From Branchipolynoe longqiensis (lineage: Eukaryota; Annelida; Polychaeta; Phyllodocida; Polynoidae): 64,000 nucleotides of DNA. Position 1 is the stretch's first letter. The number at the start of each line of letters is the position of its first letter. The stretch spans positions 123,409,593-123,473,592 of the forward strand of contig CM059187.1 of assembly GCA_030323885.1 (NCBI GenBank). Direction: 5' to 3'. Under the pieces are notes generated by a model that searched no databases, was not told the DNA's origin, and saw only the letters and a list, made by a program, of their open reading frames with translations. A program made the translations under genes and the position numbers. Of the stretch, positions 54,427 to 64,000 are shown piece after piece.

Positions 54427-55048
54427 TAATGGAGCTGTCACACTACGGCGTATGGCATAAGTGTATCCCGGTGTAACGGTTTGCATCACATATGCCATCA
54501 TATGCCGGCATACGCTACGTATCCGCTATGCATACACTATGCATATGCCGTATACGACCAGCTTATCCTGTCATACGCCGTCTTACGCCCGTCCGTCCGA
54601 AAATTGTTGTGCATGCTCAAAAGTTTCACTGTATGGCGGCGTAAGTCTCATACGCTGCTCATACGCTATGCATAGGCTATGCATATGCCGGCATAAGTTA
54701 TGCATAGGTTAGGGGTATGTCGGCATATGTGAGGCATATGCTGAAACTGCGCCTTCGGCATATCTATAGTGTATGTAGTGTACGCCTAGCCTACTTGTAA
54801 CATATTTTAGCATACTCCTAGCATACTCATAACTGTCAAACCACATCAAATTAAGTTGCACATACGTCGGGTTACACTTCTCATACACCGTCATACGCTA
54901 GGGATACGTTACGCATTCGTTATGCATACACTCCAAAAGACACGTCAGTGTAGAAAGGTCACCATACGTCGTCCCGCAACGTTTTTCAAATTTTTGCGGT
55001 ACGTTTTATATACGCCGCCGCCATATGGCGTAATGTGACAGGGCCATA
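54427..55048 (+). mobile_element. TIR element family X, copy 3 (TACG-word-rich)
   Basis: Ends GGAGCTGTCACACTACGGCG and GGCGTAATGTGACAGGGCC are inverted repeats. The inside is built of TACG/ATGC words (CATACGCTACGTATCCG) and shares TGTGCATGCTCAAAAG with copy 2. Confidence 0.83.
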
Positions 55049-55365
55049 AGGGAGCTCTGTGGCAGAGTGGTTAGAGTGTCTGACTTTTTTCTAGGTCGGA
55101 CTCCTAATCTGAAGGTCAGTGGTTCGATTCCCCATGCCCCCACCTCTGCCACTTTGGATTTCCACCGCTGTGTATAACTTACGGCGTCATCAAAGGCCGG
55201 TTGCTCTCATACCATGTCTATGTGGTGTGGGAGGTTAAAAATCCCTTGGGTCTGTAAAAGTGTAGGCTCGGGCTTTCTATCGACAAACTGTCTAATGGTG
55301 AAAACAAGTCTATTCAGATTTATCCATGATATGCAGTATAAATCTTCAATAAAAAAATCAATCAA
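55048..55365 (+). repeat. SINE2, tail C, full-length
   Basis: Head CTGTGGCAGAGTGGTTAGAG and GTGGTTCGATTCCCCATGCC. Body CACCGCTGTGTATAACTTAC and GGTTAAAAATCCCTTGGGTC. Tail C is TCTAATGGTGAAAACAAGTC and TTTATCCATGATATGCAGTA, then an A run. It directly abuts the right end of element X copy 3. Confidence 0.9.
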
Positions 55366-55609
55366 TTAAACCCTAAACAGAAAACCATGTCACTGTGGCA
55401 GCATCAAGGGCGGTTGATGTATGGCACTCCCAACATCTCCCGACCAGCCACTGCAGGGACAAATAGTTTAGCGCCTGTCTGGACATGTTCTTGCCTGTGT
55501 GAGACCTCTATTTGCTCCCCGAGAAAGTGCCGCTGGTAACTTGCAAAAGCCAGCAGCACTTCAAGATTTTTGCAGGCAGCTTTCATGATCATGGGTGACA
55601 GAAACAAGC

Positions 55610-56210
55610 TAAACTCTGTTCCGGGATTCATCTACCTCCGAAGCACTATATCAAGTGATGGATGCATTGATGCTGAAATACAGAGGAGGATGGCCAAGGC
55701 TAGCACATCTTTCGGCTGACTACGCCAGAGACTCTGGAACAACCACCATGTGTCCATGTGGGTCAAAGGCAAGATCTACCGTGCAATCATGCTCTCCACC
55801 CTACTATACGGAGCCGAAGCCTGGACAGTGTACAGACGACAGGTGAAAAAGCTGGATGCCTTCATGATGTGACATCTGTGTTCGATCATGAGGCTAACCT
55901 GGAAGGACAAAGTGACAAATAAGGAAATACTCGAATGGACGGAGATGCCCTCTATGGAAGATCTGATCAAAAAGAATCTCCAGTGGACTGGACACCTCAT
56001 GAGGATATCATCAGACATGCTACCAAAGTAAATCCTCTACTCTCAACTGTCTTCTGGTTACAGAAAGAGAGGGCGCCCTCATCTCCGGTTCAAGGATACC
56101 ATCAAGAGAAACCTGAAGCTGGGAGACATTGAGACCGACTCATGGACATCACTCTCACAGCAGAGAGCTAAATGGAGAGCGACAGTCAACTACTAAAAGC
56201 AGTCTTTGTC
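55610..56210 (+). pseudogene. LINE reverse-transcriptase 3' remnant
   Basis: Interrupted frames encode FIYLRSTISSDGCIDAEIQR, KIYRAIMLSTLLYGAEAWTV, then LEWTEMPSMEDLIKKNLQWT, GHLMRISSDMLPK and KRGRPHLRFKDTIKRNLKLG. These match the region after the RT catalytic core in non-LTR retrotransposons that encode an endonuclease and RT. At least three stop codons break it (for example TGA near 55720 and 55870). Upstream sequence to about 55385 may belong to it but could not be identified. It ends in a short GAT repeat near 56230. Confidence 0.8.
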
Positions 56211-56239
56211 GCATCCCGACCGACAGCATGATGATGATG

Positions 56240-56785
56240 ATGATGAGATATATTCACCCCCACCCACAGTAGGATTGAATGACAACTATGTCTAAATCCG
56301 AGCAAAAGCTGCGTTGGTATGAATCAACTGCACTTAAGAGGTAGAACTAATGGTTCCAGCGTTCAGTGTTTATCTATGTTGAAGTCGAATTGATGAAATG
56401 GGGAACAATGTCAAACATACCAAGATGGCCATCACTATATGCGATCGATTCGACTTTTAAGATCTATTTATCTACAGGATTGAATAACTTCTCCACTCCA
56501 AATATAGCGGGCGATAAACAGCCAAAGGAAACATGTATTTATCATATTAGATTGCAAATTTAATGGGGTTATCCGATACTTACTATCGGGTTGTCTAGCA
56601 GCCCTGTCCTGGAGACAGGGATGCGTGAGTAAATAATTTGGAATTCACTCTCATAATCGATAATGTAGCCCGTCTATAAAAATAAAAAGTGAATTCATAT
56701 TTGATTTAGACAATAGTGTAATGCAGGTGGGTATATTGGTTATTATTACTACATTTTCTTGCATCAAACATTCCCTCACACGTTT
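56240..56785. other. Unclassified intergenic DNA
   Basis: No gene or named repeat recognised. Confidence 0.35.
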
Positions 56786-56796
56786 TCTCAAACCAG

Positions 56797-57126
56797 ACGG
56801 CATGGCCGAATGAGTTGAGTCCGTCTCCCGTTTTGGTATATCGTGGGATTCGAACCTTGGTCTTGTCAAACCAATGACTTATACATTTATAACTGATGCT
56901 TCCTAGCCAGGCACTCGGCACAATTAGGATAGGGCAATGACTGGTTGGCTCAGTGTCAGGCTAATGTAACTGAGTGGGATATTGGTTCATGATGCTAGCA
57001 GCCTGGTCTCCTAGTGGGGCAGCACTATAACATTGCCATGAGTGTGCACTGTCACAAGTCGGTATGGATCCTAATATGATCTTAGATGTTGCCAGGATGT
57101 CAACCTCCAGCAACCAACCAACCAAC
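56797..57126 (+). repeat. SINE1, tail A, full-length with a 12-bp target duplication
   Basis: Head GGCATGGCCGAATGAGTTGA and GGGATTCGAACC, body and tail A (TTAGATGTTGCCAGGATGTC). TTCTCAAACCAG occurs at 56785-56796 and 57127-57138. Part of the left copy overlaps the usual first bases of the SINE. Confidence 0.88.
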
Positions 57127-57498
57127 TTCTCAAACCAGCCATGGAGACAGTGTATGAATTCACTCTACCAAAATGAAGTCTGTCCTTCAACTATGTTCTT
57201 ATAAAACATTACTCTCACTTCGGTATCTTAAGATTGCATAGCTTCAAAACACAGACCATTATTGTAAATATTGAGCTCATATCTGAAATACCCATGTGGC
57301 AGGAACTTCACTAGCTAGCATGCCATGGAGTAAGGTGCCCCGACCGACCTTGACCTTATATTAGAGTTAGGCCTTTGTTCCATTGTTTGATATTTGATAT
57401 GGCGCTTTCAAATAATTTTCCATTATTGTTTTGACAGTGACGAGCTGAATGTGGAAATAAAATGGGTATCAAAGGCACTACTTCAATTCACTCACCGG

Positions 57499-57742
57499 CA
57501 TCTATAATATTAATAATATCTATAACAATAATTCTTGGTTGTCCATCGCGGAGACTATGACAGCAACTCATGAATTTGTCGATGACTGATGAGGTCCATC
57601 TGTGCTCGGAATATGTGGTGGCACACTGGAGATGTGTGTGTAGCTGCTGGTAGATGAAGGAGACACAATCTTTTCTCTGCTGACGCTTTTCTTTAGCTTG
57701 CGATATATGATCAGTTTTAAACTCTGTTGTGCCTTTAGCCAT
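57499..57742 (-). CDS. Possible coding exon of unknown function
   Basis: On the - strand an ATG at 57742 opens 84 residues of ordinary complexity (MAKGTTEFKTDHISQAKEKR..., FIYQQLHTHLQC, VIDKFMSCCHSLRDGQPR). The frame runs into GCCGGTGAGTG near 57495, which fits a splice donor. No family recognised. A chance frame or a fragment of an unlisted mobile element is as likely as a real exon. No partner exon was found. Confidence 0.2.
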
Positions 57743-57762
57743 GAAGTCCTGTCATTGGCCAC

Positions 57763-58890
57763 TATTTCTCAATTTGTAGTTTTGATAATAATAATATTTA
57801 TAACAATACTAACAGCCATATTAATACTAATATATAAATATCAATACATAGTACATAGTATAGTTGCCAGAACTGTTTATCAGGTGATTATTTCATTGCA
57901 TCATTTTGATAATAGCTGGATGCCTGTTTAAGCTTTTATTATTTTAATGTTAAATGCAAAATAGTAATATTGATTTCAAATGGCTGAATACATAGCACAC
58001 ATGTGTACAAAAGTATGCAGCGGGCGATAAATACGATATTTGCGATAAATAATATATATATAAATGCCCTGAAATGAATAAATTATGTTTTATTTCAGTT
58101 CTGTGTCACATTGTTTATTGAAATAACATACACACACCGTGAAATAAGTTTAGCTTAGAAAATTAATTTTTTTTAATTCAGAGAAGCTGCAAATATGACA
58201 ATATTATGAAATTGGCAATTATGCAACCAATTGTATGTCTACGCATATTATTTTGAACATTAAATGATCATCTTTCACATATTGTAATTTCACAATGAAC
58301 AGATGCAAAAGGTCAGTTTTGTAATGACAACTGTTTATCATTGGTCTAACTGATAGTAAAGTTTTAAGCCAATCAATGGATATGTGTTGTTTATAAATGA
58401 TACATATTATTTACGCACGTTGTGAATAATTCAGAACAAAGGATGTATGATATTTGGGAAAATATTTAGATAAACTTAATAGAAACAAACATTCGTACCA
58501 AGAGATCATGTATGAAAATTACCCAGCCCAAAAGAAGAATACTAGTATCTGTTCATCAGCCAAAACAATAATTTCATTTTATTTCCATGTTATATTTAGA
58601 TCAAGCTATACATGTTTCATTTTCACAGACACAAAAATGAAAATGATGTTTCTAGAAATTAATAACAGTTTGAAAATATTTTTTATAGGCGACCAATTGT
58701 ATTAATTTTGGTGTCAATTTCTCGCTGCTATACTAGGATAGAAAATAAAATATTGTGATGAAAACATGAGTGATATTATATAATACTTTTGTAACCTCTA
58801 GCTCATTTAGGTTTTTAGAATAATTTGCGACCTCACAGACAAATAGATACACATTTGCTTTTATTTATATAGATTTTATAATAGTATTGT
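57763..58890. other. Unclassified AT-rich intergenic DNA
   Basis: No gene or named repeat recognised. Several short TA-rich patches. Confidence 0.4.
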
Positions 58891-59445
58891 AATATTTAGG
58901 CACAGAAGCAGGTGAACTTCTTGTATTATATATATATAAATAATATTAAATCTATAGCTTTGTAATCTATCGGGGGTGAAGCAGGTGAATCTCCTATATT
59001 GTGTACATGAAATATATATATTATATAATATATGTTATAAAATAACTTTGTAATCTGTAGGCGCAGAAGCAAGTGAATTCCCTATTATATATATATATAT
59101 ATATATATAAATAATATTATATATATAGCTTTGTAATCTATCGGGGCTGAAGCAGGTGAATCCCTATATTATATATATTGCATATATATATTATTAAATA
59201 TCTTTGTAATCTGTAGGTGTAGAAGCAGCTGAACTTCCTTTTATATATATGTATATAATATATAGTACATAATGGTTTTGTAATCTATCGGTGCTGAAGC
59301 AGGTGATCGTCCTATATTGTATGTATATAGTAAGTATATTATAAAATAGCAAGTGAACCTCCTATATTATATCTATTAAATATATTATATCATATCTTTG
59401 TAATTTCTAGGTGCTGAAACAGGTGATCCTCCTATGCTATTTTCT
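58890..59445. repeat. Minisatellite of about 70-115 bp units with expanding TA linkers
   Basis: A core of the type TTTGTAATCTATCGGGGCTG and AAGCAGGTGAATCTCCTATA recurs with starts near 58961, 59049, 59130, 59204, 59276 and 59394, plus a partial unit near 58898. TA runs of variable length separate the cores, and alternate cores read TCTATCGGGG or TCTGTAGGCG. Confidence 0.85.
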
Positions 59446-60850
59446 GTGCAATAAAACATTTCAAGAACAAGGCGTAGAGATGGAAATAATAACCGAAATC
59501 TACACCCTGCAAGCAGATCTTGCTATTTCTACGTCCATACTGATCGGATTTTTGGAGCAGTTCTTTTTTTTAAAAGGATGATATGTGCATTCCATTTGTC
59601 AGCGTTTGTACGAATGCAGATTGGATATAATTAATCAGTGCCCAACCACGCGAAAATATAAGCCAATTTAATATTGTATTATAACAACATTTTCCAGTGG
59701 CACTAGTTCGGTTCACTGAAGAGTAGTTTTCTTTACATATTAGACAAATAATGTAGCAATAATTGATTATCATGAAAGAGCTGGAGGTAACCAAATATCT
59801 ACATAAATTTATAAATATTGTATTTGCTCAAACTTCACACGCAGTTGTGACTTTGTATTTAGCCCAGTCTTGTTGGTAACAGTATGTCCGCTTGCATATT
59901 AATTTCTGTTATGAATAGATAAGGTTATGCTACGACTCAGCACAAGATTGTTATTCAAATAGGTCTTCATGAATTCTTATAAGCTTACATGTAACTGTAC
60001 TAATACCATTTGAGAATTGAATCAGTTCATTGTGACAATCCTATGTAGAAAACAAAAGAAACTCAAGAAATTATTCACGCTTGTCTCGTTTTTTAAATGT
60101 TTATTATTATCGTTATCATACAACATACAGGAAAACTCGATAAATACACACCATTATCAATGTTATTTGTCTATATATTTTCTTTTGTTTACTTTGTACA
60201 AAAAAACATTTTCCGTCTTCCATCTTCAACATATAACTTAGATCCGTCGGAACATGATTTAATTTTAAATTTGTCGGCAACCCTTACTTATAGCAGGTCA
60301 TGGTGCCAGCAATGCTATCACAAAAATATCTCTATATATACCACTTATCGCGAATAATAATATTAATATAATTATACGACATAAAACAATAATTGACAAA
60401 TCACCAGCAACATATATATGCGAAATGCATAATACAGATATATATAGTATTGCCGATATATATAATTCGAGGCCTCGAAATTCAACTGCATTCCCAGAAT
60501 TTATTTGACTGACTTTCACTAGAATATATCGACCATGCGATGTTTAACCTTTTTTTAAACAAAGTACTATAAAAGAAGCGGAAATGATAGATCAGACTGT
60601 CCATAAGAGTGATCATCCAGGCATATATTTGAACATTATTTACAATGAGAATATAGTGAGTATTAGCACCCTCTGCTTGTAATAAGTGGATAACGGTATT
60701 TATAGCCACGACAACTCCATGCCATCGTTCAGATCAGTTCACGCAAAGTATATATATATGCATTTTTATTATTCATCGATAGCCATCATTTTAGAGCTAT
60801 TTGTTCTATGCTAGAATCATGTATCATCCTTTGTCCTTTTATGTGCAGTC
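59446..60850. other. Unclassified AT-rich intergenic DNA
   Basis: No gene or named repeat recognised. Confidence 0.4.
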
Positions 60851-60854
60851 TTCG

Positions 60855-60856
60855 CC

Positions 60857-60899
<43 letters not shown>

Positions 60900-60945
60900 C
60901 ACATATATATATGTATATATATATATATGTATATGTATATATAGT
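60855..60945. repeat. TA microsatellite
   Basis: TATATA with scattered ATGTATATAC. Confidence 0.9.
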
Positions 60946-61880
60946 GGTTAAGCCAATGCTACCCTAGTAATGACATGTCGTTATATTTCTAGCGATGCTC
61001 TTAAGAGTTATGAACAAACAGTTGTCTTCGTCATTAAAACATTTTTTTTTTTTAAATATGTAAACCTCTCAGGATCCAGGTGGCAAACATGCTCATATAA
61101 AATGCGGACTGACAAGCCATATGTTTGTTATGCATTCAGAAGTGTCCACATAACAACAAAAACATTTAGCACTTGTTGTAATAAATAATAAAATGTCTCA
61201 AATAACCATGGTGATGACGTAGCGGAAATCTCCCTGTCATCTCTGAACGCGTCTATAATGTTTCCTTCTTCTTTCTAAATGCGAAATGGTAAATGAACTC
61301 AGCTCGGTGTTTAAAGAAATAGTAAAACGTTATGGTCATTACACGTGTGAAGATATGGAATTTAACGCTATTTCAAGGCTTTTCAAGACTGTTTTTTTTT
61401 ATAGGAATTCAAGACTATTTTCATTTGGATTTAGTCTGAAATCGCCATTGGGAATGCTGAATTTGGACTAATTTAGTTCAGTGGGGAGAGTTTAATGGGA
61501 TTCAAGGTTTTCCAAGACTAATTACCCAAAACAGGTTAAATTCAAGGCTTCTTAATTTAAGGCCTTGAAATGGAGCAAATGAAGTTCAAGACTTTACATT
61601 ACTTTCCCAGCCACGTACGGACGCTGCAATTAATTAATTCTCTTCATTCGGATCCACATCACACAGGATGCACAGTAAAAGACTTACCGCCCTTTCACTC
61701 TCTACACATTGTCAGGCTTGAAAAGTGAGAACATTAATACTGTGTAGTTTAATGGGCACCATCTCAAAATAACCAGTCACATCGTACTGACTGACAGGTC
61801 CCTGCAAAAGGTACCCACCGTGAAAAGAATCATGTGTAAGAAGACTGGGCAACTTCAGATGAAACTTTACCTTAGTTAAG
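60946..61880. other. Unclassified intergenic DNA
   Basis: No gene recognised. TTCAAGACT/TTCAAGGCTT words recur between about 61370 and 61590. Confidence 0.35.
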
Positions 61881-61884
61881 CTAA

Positions 61885-62265
61885 GATTCCTTATACGCGG
61901 TATGTGGCATGCAAATGCGGCAAATAATCGAAAAGCTTGTAAATGAATAGTGGTGCTTCCATACGTCCGAATGTGAATATGAACGCGAATGCGTATGTGA
62001 ATGCGGCAAATGGATCGACCCATGGACCAATCGGTGCAAATGTGAATGCAAATACTGCTGCGTTTGCCATAGAAAATGATACTAACTTTGATCTTCCTTC
62101 ACAAATTTGGAGGAAAAACCCCCAAAAATGTAATGGGGAACTTTTTTGGTGTGTTTGTTTGTTTAACCATCCCCCAGCACAAAAAGTAAACATCGGCTAT
62201 TGGGGGTTGGCATATATCTATGCTGCATATACCACATTCACATGCCGCATGCCGAATCTTAGTTT
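61885..62265 (-). repeat. Interspersed repeat G (GAATGCGAATG-rich), copy 2
   Basis: Reverse counterpart of 27001-27200 (GGTATGTGGCATGCAAATGC, GAATGTGAATATGAACGCGA). The copy continues further left-to-right to CATTCACATGCCGCATGCCG at about 62240. Confidence 0.65.
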
Positions 62266-62855
62266 TAGTCGTCTCCCCACCCCCACCCCCACCCAAATAC
62301 CGCCTCCGCCCACCTTCCAAGGACACATGCCACTACACGATGCTGTATCCATACGGACGCACATACAGTCGATCAAATTCCTCCAGTGTACACACATTTA
62401 AACTTCCCCCAGCTTGTCCTGGAATAATACTAGCACAATTAACAAACATAGCGCAGCGCTCCATGAGCAGACGACATTCCCGGCTCCCCGCAGTCTTGTC
62501 CATGGTCACGCTGTTACGGGCGCTGTCATTGGCTGTCTGGGCGCATTGATAGCCCAAAGCTAACTGGATTTGTTGGCTGGATCCCCGTGAGGCAAGCCGG
62601 GGCCGACGTGCCAGCTGTGTCCACCGACACTCAGGTGGCGAGGTACGCATTGGGGAGAGTCTAATGACCAGCAACCCTCCTGTCGCCCCAGAACAGACGC
62701 GAAATGGATTTTTTTATTTCTACTTGATGAGATGACTTTGATTGGTAGTTAGGCATCGGGGTTCGGTGCTGGCCTTCCAGAGTTAGGACTTTACAGCATG
62801 TGTTTAAAGCAAATTATATCTATATACCTGGTACACTGCTGACAGGGCATAGTGT
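62266..62855. other. Unclassified intergenic DNA
   Basis: No gene recognised. TTTTTTATTTC near 62709 gives a - strand AATAAA about 0.9 kb beyond the stop of the convergent gene, too weak to call. Confidence 0.35.
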
Positions 62856-63150
62856 ACTTAATGTATATAGTATAAATATTGTATATTAAACATAGTATAT
62901 ATTCTGTATATCTAGTATATATACCATAAATAGCATATTACTATATTATATATATACAATATATATCATATATACTAATATAATACTAATATAATATATA
63001 CAGTATATATATTATGCACACTGTACTATGTATACTAATTACTATATATAATATATGTATACTATATATACTACATATATTACATATACTATATATGCTA
63101 TATATACTACATATACTATATATTATATATAACATACTATATATACGCAT
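62856..63150. repeat. TA-rich tract with ACTATATA words
   Basis: Imperfect repeats of TATATACTACATATACTATA run throughout. Tyr/Ile frames are meaningless. Confidence 0.85.
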
Positions 63151-63647
63151 ATGTGTACATGTATGTGCAAATATATGTATATACATTTATGTTACACGTA
63201 TGCTTTGTGATAATGATGAAGTTGATTGTGATTTTTTAAAGCCTTGGCTTTATGTGTACACTATATTAGTATCATAAAATAAACATAAGCTTGTAGGTGC
63301 AGGCCAAAACATCGCTTTTGATGACGTCACAATTGGGAAGTGGGGATAAATGTTGTAGATCTCTACTGCTACAACACACCTGTGGCGCTGCCTGGTGTGA
63401 GATTAACTAAACACCATGACATCATTCTAGCTTCCTTCATTGAACTATTATATATTCTCCCCTGGGAAATAAAGGCACGGAGATTCTATGATTTGTTGTT
63501 GTTTAAAAATCAATCGCAGTCATAAGCTTTCAAGCGATTACTGTGCTTGCGGTTTACAGCAAAGTATCCCTCGGCATCAGTCGACATAAGGTGGTGGATG
63601 ACGCCGACCCAGCCCCAGGCAGGCACGCATAACCAGCGGATAGGGTG

Positions 63648-64000
63648 TTAAATCTTGGAGGTACGCGAGTTGGGAATGTAGGTTGGCGTGGAGCAGGGAA
63701 TCGAGTTGACCAGCTTGTTGTAGTTGTTCATGCTGGTGGTGGGGCTGGGCAGTCCGGCACTGTGGCTGTTATTGTGGTTGTGGTGGTGATGGTGGTGGTT
63801 GGATGAGGGCGGTAGAGGTGGTGTCGGATGGGTCAGAAGAGGCTTGTAATTGGAGACGGATGATGAAGGGGACGTGGACGACTTGTGACTGGACAGGGAC
63901 CCTGGAGGAGAGGGCTTCTTGTATAAACCCGGGTTGCACGGTGGTGGGGCCGCCCCAGTGCTTCCCCCACGATGGTGTGGCAATGGCGGCATCGGTGGTG
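63648..64000 (-). CDS. C-terminal part of a second ROR-like receptor kinase (partial, runs off the window)
   Basis: On the - strand the frame is open from the window edge to a TAA at 63648-63650 and matches only the tail of ROR. In order: PPMPPLP, NPGLYKKPSPPGSLSSHKSS, a His-rich run (NHHHHHHNHNN), GLPSPTTSMNNYNK and YIPNSRTSKI at the end. The upstream ROR tail has PPMPPMP, NPALYRKPSPPGSLSSGKSS, GLPSPTTSMNNYNK and YIPDVRTSDI in the same order. Polyglutamine and Gly/Asn-rich parts present in the first gene are absent here. The kinase region would lie beyond 64000, so kinase content is inferred from the tail. The start codon cannot be seen. An internal Met at 63990-63992 is not the start. A processed tail-only fragment is an alternative. 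Confidence 0.85.
   Translation of the reverse strand, partial: PPMPPLPHHRGGSTGAAPPPCNPGLYKKPSPPGSLSSHKSSTSPSSSVSNYKPLLTHPTPPLPPSSNHHHHHHNHNNSHSAGLPSPTTSMNNYNKLVNSIPCSTPTYIPNSRTSKI

Noticed and set aside
62943..63000. Poly(A) or promoter signals in TA-rich tracts
   Set aside because: TATA- and AATATA-like words are expected by chance there.

Overview
This is a repeat-rich nuclear window from a bilaterian invertebrate. The evidence is a spliced receptor tyrosine kinase gene with long introns, dense SINEs and MITEs, a DIRS-type retrotransposon and many microsatellites. A marine lophotrochozoan would fit, but nothing seen here fixes the phylum, so that is inference only.

The main gene is a ROR-family receptor tyrosine kinase on the + strand. 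Six exons are visible (16263-16417, 27223-27432, 30641-30748, 33759-33896, 37268-37378, 38921-40749). Together they encode a ten-cysteine Frizzled domain, a six-cysteine kringle, one membrane helix, a kinase domain and a long low-complexity tail, 849 residues in all. The five internal introns are all phase 1. The 5' exons (signal peptide, Ig-like domain) were not found. At the right edge the - strand carries the C-terminal end of a second ROR-like gene (63648 to beyond 64000), whose tail shares short linear motifs and a similar C-terminus with the first. The two genes are therefore convergent, about 23 kb apart.

Layout. 1-8240: purine-rich, G-rich, TG and CA arrays with SINE copies. 8241-13682: a nearly complete but coding-damaged DIRS-like element with gag-like, RT/RNase H and tyrosine recombinase ORFs, split inverted terminal repeats and an internal complementary region. 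13690-16262: an older DIRS-end relic, a MITE and SINEs. 16263-40749: the ROR gene, its introns filled with SINEs, MITEs, minisatellites and a 769-bp TACG-rich element. 40750-63647: the intergenic interval between the two ROR genes, holding AT palindromes, CA repeats, an inverted pair of 455-470 bp TIR elements, TTAA-type MITEs, a solo LTR with a perfect 5-bp target duplication, a LINE remnant and SINEs.

The repeats are informative in themselves. Paralogous empty sites and nested insertions show TTAA target use by one MITE family. Two tRNA-headed SINE families carry exchangeable tails. Three TIR elements with related ends are built internally from recurring CGTA/TACG-like words. No tRNA, rRNA or CRISPR feature was found. 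Intergenic and intronic stretches not listed showed nothing I could name.
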